DNA of 64,000 bases from Botrytis cinerea B05.10 (taxonomy: Eukaryota; Ascomycota; Leotiomycetes; Helotiales; Sclerotiniaceae), in contig NC_037313.1 in NCBI RefSeq assembly GCF_000143535.2, positions 503,501-567,500 of the forward strand. The letters are read 5' to 3'. Positions 24,215 through 35,731 of the stretch are shown piece by piece; the stretch's first letter is position 1; the number at the start of each line of letters is the position of its first letter. Under the pieces are notes generated by a model, which worked only from the letters and a program-made list of their open reading frames with translations, did not search any database and was not told the origin of the DNA. The position numbers were made by a program, and so were the translations under genes.

Positions 24215-24238
24215 AGACAGACAGACAGACAGACAGAC
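24215..24238. repeat. (AGAC)6 microsatellite
   Basis: Perfect tetranucleotide repeat in the gene-poor gap. Confidence 0.9.
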
Positions 24239-25390
24239 GGGAGCTAGCTAGCCAGCCAAAATAACACATGCATACCCATATACATACATACACATACACA
24301 TACATACGCACAAGCACAAGCAAAGAAACCACAACATCAACCACCCCCAGCTCCATCGATCTCGTCCTCATTTTCATTCCCATCACCAATCCCTCACCTG
24401 TCTCCGATCGTCAGATTCTCTCGCTACACACCGATCCTAGTATCTACTCAGATATCCAAATCCATATCCACATCCAACTGCAAATCCACATCTAACTACA
24501 ACCCCAAAGTAAATATAACATAGCATAACCTTCCGTGAAACAAGAAGCATATCACCCCCTACCCAGAAGTACACCCACCCCCTAGTTTCCTTGCCGCTAC
24601 AGATACGATCAAAAGGAGAATAAACACATTACCGATACATAGGTCCATTCACCAGCATACAAAAGAGAAAATATCTCCAACGCCATGCGTGATTTATAAA
24701 CAGCTACCCCATCTAAATATTATTATCTTTACCGCGGGATATATCCACATCCAATTCCATATTAATTACCCACCGTACTCAACTACCTATATTGTGTGCA
24801 ACACACACACACACACACACAAACGAGACATCCAAACACCACCCGAGAAACCTCCCCAATCCCCAATCCACAAGCCGATCGCCGCACCTTCACCACCATC
24901 TCAATTCCCTACCCACCTCCTAGCAACCCCAGCCACCCCATCCCAAAAGTTCGCCGCCGTGTACCAATACCCGATATTCCAATATGTAATCAGATGAAGC
25001 AACAACCAACTACCCATTCCGAAATATTCAATATCCGAAAGAAAAGCCATCACGCAGAGATCCAAAGATCCAGAGAGACTCGAGAAATGCCTAGCATGTC
25101 GTATCCCGATGTGAAAATCTAAATTCAGATACAGATACAGATACACATGCACATACAAAGAAATATAAATATCCAAACACGAATATAACTTGAAACCCAG
25201 CACGTAACAATGCATGAGACTACCGAGTAATAAAAGACGCCGTTGTTCAGATGAATCGGAAGGAGGGAAGGAAGGAAGGAAGGAATTTAGTGACCAGTGT
25301 GATGATCTGGGTATTATTTTAATTCGAGACTCTGCATGATAATGTGTATGTGTATGTATGTATGTATCAGCTATATCTCAACAAGCCACG

Positions 25391-25430
25391 CATCCATCCA
25401 TCCATCCATCCATCCATCCATCCATCCATC
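25391..25430. repeat. (CATC)10 microsatellite
   Basis: Ten perfect CATC units. A (GGAA) run lies just upstream at 25265-25285. Confidence 0.95.
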
Positions 25431-25549
25431 TACGATTCCCGCAGTGATCGCAATGGGCGACTTGAGTGATACGACTGACTACAGATACCCATGAATACAC
25501 CTGAGGTGGCTTAGGAAATGGAAAAAGCTATACCCACCAATCAATAGTT

Positions 25550-26140
25550 GGCCATAAATATTGAAATCTCATTTTCGTAAATTGAATAATTAAAATATAT
25601 GTAATACAATACAAGTATTACAGTACTAGGCCACTTATATTAGCCACTTTTTTAAAATCACACCCAAAATAGTCATTTTGCTATATTTTCAATTGAAGTA
25701 ATTAAAAAGCATTTCTAAAAAGTTTTATAGAGTTGTAATAAATTGAAAGTGTTTTTTGTTGAATTTTAGTGTATTTTCGATAATAGACTAATAGAAGTGC
25801 GCGGTGACTATACTTAATAAACCCTATTAATATAAGATTCAATCCTATTATAATAAAAATCGCTATCAATTTCAGTCTTATAAAAAAGAAATATATATAT
25901 TAAAAACTAAAAACTTTATAATTTGTTTGATTTTTGTAGTCATAAAAAACACACAAATACTACTCAGTCATCTTTTTTTAAGTTTTACATTTAAATTTTA
26001 TATTCACAAATATCTATAAACATAAACAAAGATTTTGAGCTATTTATAATAGCTGGAGACTAAAGCCTTTAATTGATTACCTATTAATAACAGCTTAAAT
26101 ATAGGTATTGAAAAATTGATACGAAAATCCACCCATTGCG
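25550..26140. other. AT-rich island, possible RIP-degraded transposon relic
   Basis: About 590 bp that is visibly far richer in A and T than the flanking genes, with stops in all frames and no simple period. Near its left end is a small palindrome with 8-nt arms (TGTAATAC / GTATTACA, 25598-25621). The look is that of a repeat mutated by repeat-induced point mutation, but no coding remnant survives to prove a transposon origin. Confidence 0.55.
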
Positions 26141-26337
26141 ACCACTGGATTCCCGTTAAGGATGAACACACATCTACACATTTACACATCTCAATTCTAG
26201 TATATATATGTAGAATCCCCCAACACCTCCGCTACGAACAAGAAGAATATCGTGCTACTGCTCTCAAAACTTTGATTTTCTCATCATAGTCATAGTCGTC
26301 CCAAATCCACACGTGAGATACTAAAGTCTCGCCGAAA

Positions 26338-29300
26338 ATGTCCGATTCATCGAGTTGGCAACCGCAAGCTTGTTTCTTTCCCATCCTCGATTTGACGCTC
26401 GACCCATCGGCAGAGAGATACTGGCAAGCGGTAGAGGTTTCTGTTCCAAATATCGCTCACTTGGATCAATTTTGTAAAATATATGAAGTGGCTCCATTGA
26501 CTTTTTTCAAACTTGCGTGGGCGCTTGTGCTTCAATGCTACACGGGGAGTAGCTCTGCAGCTTTTGGACACTTGTCACCGCCGATATCAGATTCAAGTAC
26601 GAATGTGGAGTCAGCCCATGGAATTGGCAACATCAGCGATTTTCATATCGAGCTTGAGGGGGCTGGTTCTATTATTGAGGTTCTACGAGCAATACAGACA
26701 GTTCACTCTGAGAATGGGGATCCTCAATTTTCACCTCTTTCTGGTGTTAACAAAAGTGCAAGTACGGGTTTGTACAATACTGCTTTGCAGCTCGAAGAAT
26801 CAAAAATTTCGGCAAACTTCAATTCCATTCCAAAGGATAGCAACGACGGGATATCGCCAGACAGCCATGTAAGTGCAAAAAGAAATGCGACTAAATTTCA
26901 TGGCTAACTCGAGATGTAGATTGAGATACTACTCGATGTAAAGCTTGATAGTGGTACTGCCACTGGGCATGTGTATCTACAGCACCTCCCAGCAAAATTG
27001 TCCACCATTGCAGCAACAAACGTAGCCCACACCTGTGCGAAAGCGATTCAATGTATGCTGGGCGACCCATTCCAACCACTAGAGAGCATCGATCTTCTTA
27101 CAAAACGAGATTTGGAACAACTGCGAGGATGGGAGGCTCAATTTCCCGAAAAAGTAGATGCATGCGTGCATGATCTTGTGCTGCGGCACGTAATATCAAC
27201 ACCAAATGCTCCTGCAATATGTTCTTGGGACGGGCAGTTGACCTACGACGAGTTGGAGAAAGCAACGTCTATCTTAGCGTGTCATTTGATTGATCATGGT
27301 GTTGGGCCAGAAGTTCTGGTGCCAATTTGCTTTGAAAAGTCTGTTTATGCGATATTGACCATGCTTGCAATTCTGAGGGTTGGTGGGGCATTCGTTCCAT
27401 TAGATCCATCGCAACCTAGAGAGCGACATGAAGCCATCATGAAGAAAGCAAACGCAAAGATGGTCATTTCATCGCCGCAAACCGCCCATAAATTTAACGA
27501 AATTGCAATACAAAACATGAGCGTCTCAGAAGGTCTACTGGCAACACTACATGTATCTCTCAAGGACCGCTTGCCAATAAAAGTCAAAACATACAGCACA
27601 GCTTTTGTCCTGTTTACTTCCGGAAGCACGGGCGAGCCCAAAGGAATTGTTCAAGAACATGGCTCCGTCTGCACAGCTTCGTTTTTCCACGGTAAAGCCT
27701 TTGGGTGGAACTCTAAGTCTCGCGTATTCCAATATGCTGCATATACCTTCGACGTAAGTATGATGGATATCTTCACTACACTTATGTTTGGAGGATGTGT
27801 ATGCAGTCCCTCTGAAGATGACCGCCAAAACAATATCGTCGGCATCATGAATTCTATGCAGGTGAATTGGGTACTCTTTACCCCATCTTTAGCTAATTTG
27901 ATCTCTCCTGAAGATGTTCCATGTCTTGAAATTATGGCACTTGGTGGCGAGGCAGTAACACAGGAGAACATAAGCAGATGGTCTAATGATGTCGCTCTGT
28001 ATAATTGTTATGGGTGTGCAGAAGCTTCTCCCACAGCATTCATTCAACTGCGTTCAAACAATAGAGGCTCGAATCTTGGAAAACCGTTTGGGCAGGCACT
28101 TTATTGGCTGGTAGATCCAAAGAACCACAACCGCATAGTTCCAATTGGTGCGGTAGGAGAATTGCTTGTTGAAGGACCCACTCTGGCTCGCGGTTATATC
28201 GGTGATATGGACAAAACAAAAGCCGCATTTATCAAAGGTCCAAAGTGGCCATCAGAGCTTCTAGGGACGAGAGCCCGCCGTTTCTACAAGACGGGCGATC
28301 TTGTACGGTACACTTCCGACGGATCTCTAGATTGGGTTGGGAGAAAAGACTTTCAAGTGAAAGTTCGAGGACAACGAGTTGAACTCTCAGAGGTTGAATA
28401 CAACATCTCAGCATATCCTAAGGTTGCCCTAGCAATGGCTACAAGTCCCAAAATTGGAGCTTTCGCAAAATCTCTTGTAGCAATAATCCAAATCGATACG
28501 AGTTTGGAGCCAACTTCGGCTACAAATGTCCTCTCCTCGGTTAGTAATCTCCGATTGTCCGCGGCGGGTTTCAGCATTGCCGACCTTGATCAATTCTTGA
28601 GGAAAAAACTACCGAACTATATGGTGCCAAATCATTGGTTTGCTGTAGAAAAAGTACCACTTTCTATTTCAGGAAAGATTGATCGAAAGTCAGTAGAACA
28701 TTGGCTTTCACAACTGGAACGTGATTCTGCAAACTCAATAATTACCAATGGGATTTACAACGGACATACCAATGGGACCACTAATGGGGAAATTGATGGC
28801 ACTAATAACGGTGCCGTCAATGGTTATAACAACGGCCAGAACGGCACTTCCTTATCCAAAGAAAGTATAGTTGGTTTCAAGATATCCAGAAAACTCGTCT
28901 CTCTAGTTTACCACAACGACAACCAGGCCAAATCTAAGCTGATTGACCAGGACATGACTTTGGCAACAATTGGTCTTGATTCCATTCAAGTCATTAGTTT
29001 ATTGATGTTCATCAAGCAAGAATTCGCAGTCAAGCTTCACATCAGCGTGTTGCTGCATCCGAAGGCAACAATTCGCAGTGTTACGCAGCACATTGAGAAT
29101 CTCAGAACCGTGGGTGTTAGTCAAAGTATCGAAAAGTCTGTTGACTTGAGAACAGAATTTCAGATGTATAAACAACAGATGGATACAAATCAATGGGGAA
29201 GAGATCCGTCTGTACAAAACGTTTTCTTGACAGGGGGAACAGGATTCCTAGGATCTGAAATGCTGCACCAGCTCTGCACTCGCAAGGATATTAAGAAAAT

Positions 29301-30333
29301 AATGGTACATGTCCGAGCGAAAAATTTAAAGGATGGCCTGCAACGGATTAGAAAGGCTGCAATGCAAGCAGAATGGTGGTCAGATTCGTACCTCGAAAAA
29401 ATAGAAGTATGGCCTGGGGATCTTGGAAAACGCCGCCTGGGTTTGAACTCGGACCAATGGGATTGCCTAACCGGAAAGTCAGTTATTTCTCGACAAGTAC
29501 ATGCCATTATCCACTGTGGTGCTAAAGTGCACTGGAACTGCGACTTTTTGTCTTTGAAGGCGGCAAATGTTGACTCAACTTGGATCCTCTTGAATATTAT
29601 GAACGAAACATCATCCATCTTGAAGTTTGTATTTATATCCGGTGGATACAATGGTCCATCGTTGGCAGAAAAGTATCTTTACATGGACGACGACCACATT
29701 AATAACATCCTCCCTACTGAATACGCGAAAACGAAATTCATCTCACAACGCCTCGTGCAAGAGTACTCCCAGACCAGTATTCAAAATAGGAGTCGGGTCT
29801 TTGTTGTAAAGCCTAGTTACACTATTGGCACTCCCAATCTGGGTATCGCCAATACCAGTGACTTTATCTGGAGACTTGTGGCAAGTTGCATAGAAATCGA
29901 GAGTTTCAATGAAGCAGACGCCGATTCCTGGCTTTTCATTTCTGATGTCGGCAGCGTAGCCAAAAATGTATTGGATTGCTGTGATACAAAACAGAACGCT
30001 TCTTCCGATCCGTATATTGGAATGAGTGAGGGTCTACCAGTGCGTGAATTTTGGTCTATCCTGGAAAGAAATTTTGGCTACAAAATCAAACCATTGAGAC
30101 AGACTAAATGGCTGGATGCTATCTATGCCGATATTGACTCTAAGAATGAGAGCCATCCTCTTTGGCCTTTAATCCATAATTTGGAGAAGGAACAAGGCAA
30201 ATTAGGCATGCCTATAGATGAGATATCGCAGGATGTAAACCTTTCTACTCCCTCTAGGATAGAAGCTGCCATTAGCAAGAATGTTGAGTATTTGCGCGAG
30301 GTTGGCTTTCTACCAAAATCACATAAGTATTGA
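26338..30333 (+). CDS. NRPS-like carboxylic acid reductase (partial C - A - T - thioester reductase)
   Basis: Two exons (26338-26868, 26920-30333) encode about 1314 residues. Residues 1 to about 240 resemble the C-terminal half of an NRPS condensation domain and lack its HHxxxDG motif. An adenylation domain follows: A3 FTSGSTGEPKG (about 409), A4 FDVS (about 454, with the Asp that binds an amino group), A5 NCYGCAE, A7 FYKTGDLVRY and A10 SGKIDRK. Then come an Asn-Gly-rich linker (about 785-820), a thiolation site LDSIQV (Ser about 865), and a reductase domain with TGGTGFLG (about 948) and the YAKTK catalytic pair (Tyr about 1112). Such enzymes load an amino acid and release it as an aldehyde or alcohol using NADPH. 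The A domain is of the NRPS kind, not the aminoadipate kind of Lys2. It is tail-to-tail with the SDR gene. Confidence 0.9.
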
Positions 30334-30475
30334 TCTTTTCTACAGAATAGAGTTTAATAGACATAACATATCATATTGAAGCTCAATCCGTTCCAGAACT
30401 TATTTCACTGCAAAGTTCGTTGCGTAACTTCATACTCTGCCTCAATTCCTTCACTCCCAAAAGAGATTACGAGGC

Positions 30476-31995
30476 TCACACATTCTGTGCAAGTCCAGAA
30501 TCTATCAACAGTTAGCGCTCAGTTTACCAGTCTTCGGAGTTCTACATCTGTCCTAGAAACAATGAATCAAATAAACCTACCAACTTGTATTTTCTGCCCT
30601 GTCATGCTGCTGTTCTTCGCGATATCCACGAATGCCTGAGCACAATCTTCGATGTCCGTCTATTTTTTTTAATAGATTTTAGTAAACGCTCTCCTTGACT
30701 AGTCTTTCATCGTACGAAACTTAGTGGAGAAGAAAGGAAAGGAAAGGAGAGTAAGGTTGAACTAGGAGAATACTTACCACCCGTTTCAAATATGCTTTAT
30801 CCTTCAATTTCTCCTGGTCTTCCTCCGAGTATAGCCTTCCCTATGTCATATTAGTGTGAGATTAATTGCGGCTGTGATTATCCAAAGGCGACGCTTGTTA
30901 TGACTCCTGGAATTTAAGTCTCCCACAAGAACACTATTTATGAACTGGGATTCAAGCCACAACTACCTCCCTTAATGATAAAAAGCATAGGGGAAGACTA
31001 TGACATACCCATTCTGTAAGTACCAAACCTGGCAAAACGGCATTAACTCTTACTTTTGGCCCCTGGGTAGCAGCCAAGCATTTCATCAAATGTAATTGTG
31101 CGGCCTTTGTCACGGAATATGGCATGCAACCTTTTTCCAACTCATCAGCCAGGTCTCTGAGATTCAAAATCTTATCTCTAACTGATCACACGAGACGACG
31201 CAAAGAGACAAATTAGACTTACTGCCCCCAGCAATGACACCTGCAATACTGCTCGTCATAATGAATACTCCTCCCTCATCATTCGCCTCAAAGGTAGGTA
31301 ACGCCTCTCTCAACAGGGTAGACTGAGCCACCACATTCGTAGCGTAGCATTTTTGCCAATCATCCGTGGTGGGAGCTGAGAGATCGGAGAAGGTCGAGAA
31401 CCGTGTATAGCCCTTAATTGTTAGAATCATCACTTTGAATGGGACAAGACGGACGAAGAAGATTCGTATACTTACAGCATTTGATATGATAACGTCCAAC
31501 CCTCCAAACTCCTTGATTGTTTCCTTCACAACAGAAATGCAATCGGATTCTTGACTCATATCCTATCACCAATCTCATTATTAGCCTGATTTATCACATT
31601 ACTAAACGTCGCCTTCTCTGATTCCACTTCCCTCTCCAACACCCTAAAGAAAGCAAGCCTACACCCATCAAACAAGCAACCTTCACCCCCCACTCCCTCT
31701 CCATCCTCTTCTTCATCTCCTGCGCCTTCTCCCCACTGGAAACGTAATTAATAGCAACATTGCAACCCTCCGCCGCAAATTTCAGAGAGATTATTTCGCC
31801 TAGTCCTCTTTTCCAGCCACGAATTAGTATACACTCCTACCAGCAGACAAACAATGCATTGGGAGTTTCAGCGACCGATGCTATAAAAACACCAGATCAA
31901 GCGACGATGATGAAATGGCTGTGGGGAAATGCGGGGCTCACTCACCGGGTTCCACCTGTTACGAGAACGTTTCTGTTGGCGAGTTTGTACGGCAT
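30476..31995 (-). CDS. short-chain dehydrogenase/reductase (classical SDR)
   Basis: Eight exons on the minus strand: 31946-31995, 31663-31807, 31476-31562, 31223-31412, 31009-31130, 30778-30840, 30581-30659, 30476-30501, giving about 253 residues. All classical SDR marks appear after splicing: TGGTRGLG cofactor motif, SNAG, catalytic Ser in MTSSIAG, and YSVTK (Tyr/Lys). The C terminus TGQKIQVDSG is also typical. The acceptor of exon 5 was chosen because it yields GGSCMPYSVTK. The enzyme should interconvert a carbonyl and an alcohol with NAD(P)H in the cytosol. Only 142 bp separates its stop codon from that of the A-T-R gene. Eight exons in 1.5 kb is the most intron-dense gene here. The substrate is unknown. 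Confidence 0.88.
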
Positions 31996-32630
31996 CTTTG
32001 CTTTCTTTGCCTTTGCTCTACGGATTTTATCGGATTGAATAGTTAGAGATGAGGTGATCAGGTTTACGTGGAATTCACACTTACTCAAGGATGGAAGGCA
32101 AGAGGGCTAGTTATTGGTTGGATGCTGCATGCTGTTGTCCTTATCGGCATGACAGCTCCGTAGGATGATATCGGGAAAGACCAACCCCACGCATGACGCA
32201 CGTATGCCGCCATCGTGGACCCGATGTGTACAGATTCCAGAGTAATTACGCTGTAAACTGTGATGACTCTTTATCATTATGAGGAGTAGTTAAAGCGTAC
32301 ATTCTTATTCTTGGCTTGGTTAATTGTAACATAACATCAACATAAAAAGAGTCATCACAGGAATCAAGAACAAGAGATTTACTGGGCAATCCTTCTATGC
32401 CTTTAGTAGCTAAATAGAAGCTCTGATAATACATCTGGACTTATAAACCGGTGCCAGCTTAAAGTAACATTTCGTTTCATTCATACTCCTCATATCCCTG
32501 CACTCCGTCCGTAAAGAGAGAAGATTGCGATTGTATCGATCCGTCGGCAGATCAAACATCATGGAGTCCTCATACATTTGACATTCCTGTAAGACACTTA
32601 TGCCATATGCAGCCCGTCAAGATCCAAGTA
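31996..32630. other. intergenic region, SDR promoter and 3' flank of the Stf2-like gene
   Basis: A 635-bp stretch with no gene. It contains the SDR promoter and the 3'-UTR of the next minus-strand gene. Confidence 0.6.
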
Positions 32631-33290
32631 TTACTTGGTCTTGACATCCTCATCAACACTGCTACTCTCCGAGCTGTTTGTGTTGGAACGGGTAGTCTCT
32701 GGAAGTTCTTCCATCAAGGCACCATGGATATTCTCCTCGAAAACTGGCTCGGTTTCGATTTGTTCGAATTTGGTCTTGAAGTCTTTGAGACCAGCAGTAT
32801 AAGAGCTACTGTTGGAACGACGACGAGCATTGGCCATATTGAAACCTTCATCTTGGACTTCTTCACCATTTACACCCCTGTATTTTGTGCGTTAGTCGAG
32901 GAAGTTATAGTTATTGAAGGGAGATGGCGCCAAGACGACAAGGTGAGAATGAGAAGGAGTACTATACCATCCGCCCTTTCCAGCACCGTTCTTCTTGGCT
33001 TTCTTTGGATCGGCATCAATATGACCCGACTTTGCGAAATAACGAGGCAAATGCTCTTGTGGAAGAGCGGTACCATCGGCAAGGCCGGCATGGTCGCGAT
33101 CATTGTACTTGTGTGATTTACCCACTGTAGAAGATTGGTACATTAGCATATATTCCCAAGTGCACAGCAATTTCATCATATAAAGAGAAAGTTTCATCGA
33201 GAAAGTCGATGGTTTGGTTGGAGGGACAAGTGTGGCAGTACTACGGACCAAGGCGGGGTATAAACAAAGCGACGTCAGGATAAACTTACT
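32631..33290 (-). CDS. small hydrophilic protein, Stf2/Tma10-like, with intron-split start codon
   Basis: Exons 33124-33290 (only the A of ATG at 33290, then 33124 down to 32968 after a 165-bp intron at 33125-33289) and 32631-32877. The product is about 134 residues. The donor GTAAGT (33289), branch-like GCTAAT and acceptor CTACAG (33125) are all strong. Splicing joins CAACA to TGGG to make CAACATGGG, a good initiation context. The protein starts MGKSHKYNDRDHAG. It carries the segment YFAKSGHIDADPKKAKKNG followed by AGKGGWG, recalling yeast Stf2/Tma10 hydrophilins (ribosome-associated, desiccation tolerance). The second half is acidic and Ser-rich. The family assignment is tentative; the gene itself is well supported. 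Confidence 0.72.
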
Positions 33291-34615
33291 GTTGAATTAT
33301 TGAAGGTAGCGTTTGGAAAGGTGCAGGACAATATAGATTGATGGTATTCGAAAGGTAGAGAAGGATACTTGATGAAGATTGATTGAAGAGTTGAAAAAGT
33401 CAATGGATTTCTGAGGGTGTTGTGAATAGAAAGAAGATGAATTGACGAATTGATGCTTCTTTAAGAGATTGAGATTTGAGTCGAGTGTGTACCAAGAGAG
33501 GTTAAGATTCACAATGCAATATTCGGTTAGACCGTCCCTTTCTCAATTCGATTGAACTATCACGCGACCTACTTTGGGGTGTTCTGGGAGACTCTGGAAG
33601 TCTGAGCCTCTCCATTAGCTGGATTTTGATACACAAGTTCCACATATTAACAAGCGACGAGCACATCATACATTTCAATGGATTGTGCGGTGTCCTCTGC
33701 GGGGGACCAGGCAGGTATGTTGGCATGTTGATACCATTTCTACATGATTGTCAGGCCATTTCATAGGTTCAAGACATGACTTGATTCTTCTTTTGCGTCA
33801 TCACCATAGAAGATTCGTATGTTTCCTTTGTGTACATCATATCATCTGTCTGCGGTGTCCTCACTCACTCACTGCTCACCGCATACTCAAGAGCAGCTCT
33901 TTGTTCGACTCCTTCCCCTCGGCTGGGCTGCGTGTTTTCCGCTTCTTTACTTTCTCTTCTCCTCTTTCCTTGGTGAGCCCTCACTCCAAACATGTCATTT
34001 GCGTGGTGCGTGCCAGAGAATCATTCGATTGGAATCCACCCTAGTAAATGCGGGGAATATCAAGCTAATGAGAAGCAGGCTCGCTCGGCTCGGTAGGGGA
34101 GCGGCAGGGAAATGCTAGCGGCCCATTGCGGTGGTGCGGCAATTAGTCAGTCGGACGTGGGTCGACCAATGATATGATGAGCGTCTGATGAATAATCAAT
34201 CGGCCGATAATTGACCAATGAAAGACTATTTTAGTGGATTTTAAACACCCTTCACAGCGATTTTGAACCATCGGCCAATCACAGCTCGTCAATTCCAATA
34301 ACCGTCGAAGAATTTCCCTTTCTCTCTATTTTGAGTGGTCGGAAAGATTGCTTAATAATTAAAATTCAAGAATTATCAAGAATTGACATCTCCGAAACCC
34401 TTTGACAAACCTGATAAGAAATAATATTTACCTAGCACCAGTACATAAGGAAGATACTGCGCAAATTCTATCCTTCTGATATTCCACTTCTTCCCAGTTC
34501 CCATCGGTTTCTATGAGCATTTATTTGGCTGCCAGACTTGACGCCATCAACACAATACTCAATAAATTTGCTACACAATAAAAGGGTGCATTTAATCGCC
34601 ACCAACGACCCCGCC
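33291..34615. promoter_or_regulatory. divergent intergenic region, Stf2-like / DRE2
   Basis: The minus-strand leader of the Stf2-like gene occupies roughly 33290-33520. The rest should contain both promoters. Several CCAAT or ATTGG pentamers occur between 34160 and 34290. No gene is seen. Confidence 0.55.
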
Positions 34616-35731
34616 ATGGCCCCCTCTGTCACCATTGACAATTCCTCCGATTTCAGTCCGATAACCACAAACTTCAAGACGACTTCATTCAATCCTCGCA
34701 CACTACTCCTTGCTCCCCCCTCTATCGCTAGCCATGAAGAAAAATTAAGAAATGTTCTTGCTACCCATGATAGAACTGTTACCGATTTGCAGATGCTGGA
34801 TCGTCTCTCTGCAGGATTAGTCACACTCCCAGAATCAACCTACGATTTAGTCCTCATTCTCACCGATGCCGATGGTACACGAGTCGAATCTAAAGGATTG
34901 TTAACAAGAGATGTATTCGGAAAAATCACACAAGCTTTGAAGGCAGGTGCAAAGTTGCAGGCACAGGATGGTACCTTTGGACAAGAAATTGATGGCGCAG
35001 AATATCAAGAGGCTATTTTGTCTGGTTTGGTAGCGGAAGGAGGGGTAATGCTCAAGCCTGATTATAGCGCGAGTGTTGCGGTTCCTCTACGACTTCGCAG
35101 AAAGGACAATAGCAAGAACGCAGCTGTTTCAAGTGCTGGTCCTGCAGTCTCAATGGCTGCGGTACCACTACATGGCAAGAGAAAGAGTGTAGACATGACA
35201 GATGATGTGCCAGAGAAGGATGTACCAAAGGTTGATTCGCCAAAGAATGATGCGCCCAAGGGAGTCGGCTTCATTGATTTCAGTGATGACTTTGATGCGG
35301 AGGACGATGACGATGAATTAATCGATGAAGATACTCTTCTCACTGAGGAGGACATGAAGAAGCCTCTTGCTATTCGTAAGTAATTGATATACCCTATTCT
35401 CGATTGTTACTAATACTATACAGCTCCTGAGTGTGCACCAAGAGCTGGAAAGCGTCGTCGCGCATGTAAGGATTGCACATGCGGCCTTGCCGAAAAGCTT
35501 GCAAAGGAAGATGCAGACAAACGAGCCACAGCCGATAGCCAACTCCAAGCTCTTAAGCTTGATGCAGATGATCTAGCTGAAGTAGATTTCACAGTTCAAG
35601 GAAAAGTTGGATCTTGTGGAAACTGCAGCTTAGGTGATGCATTCCGTTGTGATGGCTGTCCTTACATTGGTATGCCTGCTTTCAAACCAGGCGAGGAGGT
35701 TCGACTTCTCAACAATGATGTTCAGTTGTAG
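34616..35731 (+). CDS. DRE2: Fe-S cluster assembly protein Dre2 (anamorsin/CIAPIN1)
   Basis: Two exons (34616-35375, 35424-35731) encode about 355 residues. The start lies in a good context (GCCATGGC). The N-terminal half is the degenerate methyltransferase-like domain of Dre2. An acidic linker follows ([18 protein letters not shown]). The C-terminal CIAPIN1 domain keeps both clusters' ligands: [17 protein letters not shown] for the [2Fe-2S] site and the twin CX2C motif [15 protein letters not shown]. Dre2 takes electrons from the diflavin reductase Tah18 and feeds them to the cytosolic Fe-S assembly machinery, and it is essential in yeast. All metal ligands are intact. Confidence is high. 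Confidence 0.96.

Larger units (their letters stand above)
22976..26337. other. gene-poor gap with simple repeats and an AT-rich island
   Basis: A stretch of 3.36 kb between the P5C reductase and NRPS-like start codons. 23.0-24.0 kb is ordinary unique sequence without a credible gene. 24.1-25.5 kb is rich in short tandem repeats and C/A-rich low-complexity DNA. 25.55-26.14 kb is strongly AT-rich. 26.15-26.34 kb should hold the promoter and leader of the NRPS-like gene. Confidence 0.6.

Noticed and set aside
26338..30333. Assignment as the lysine-pathway aminoadipate reductase Lys2
   Set aside because: The adenylation domain carries NRPS-type A4/A5 motifs (FDVS, NCYGCAE) rather than the Lys2-specific sequence, although overall A-T-R architecture is the same.
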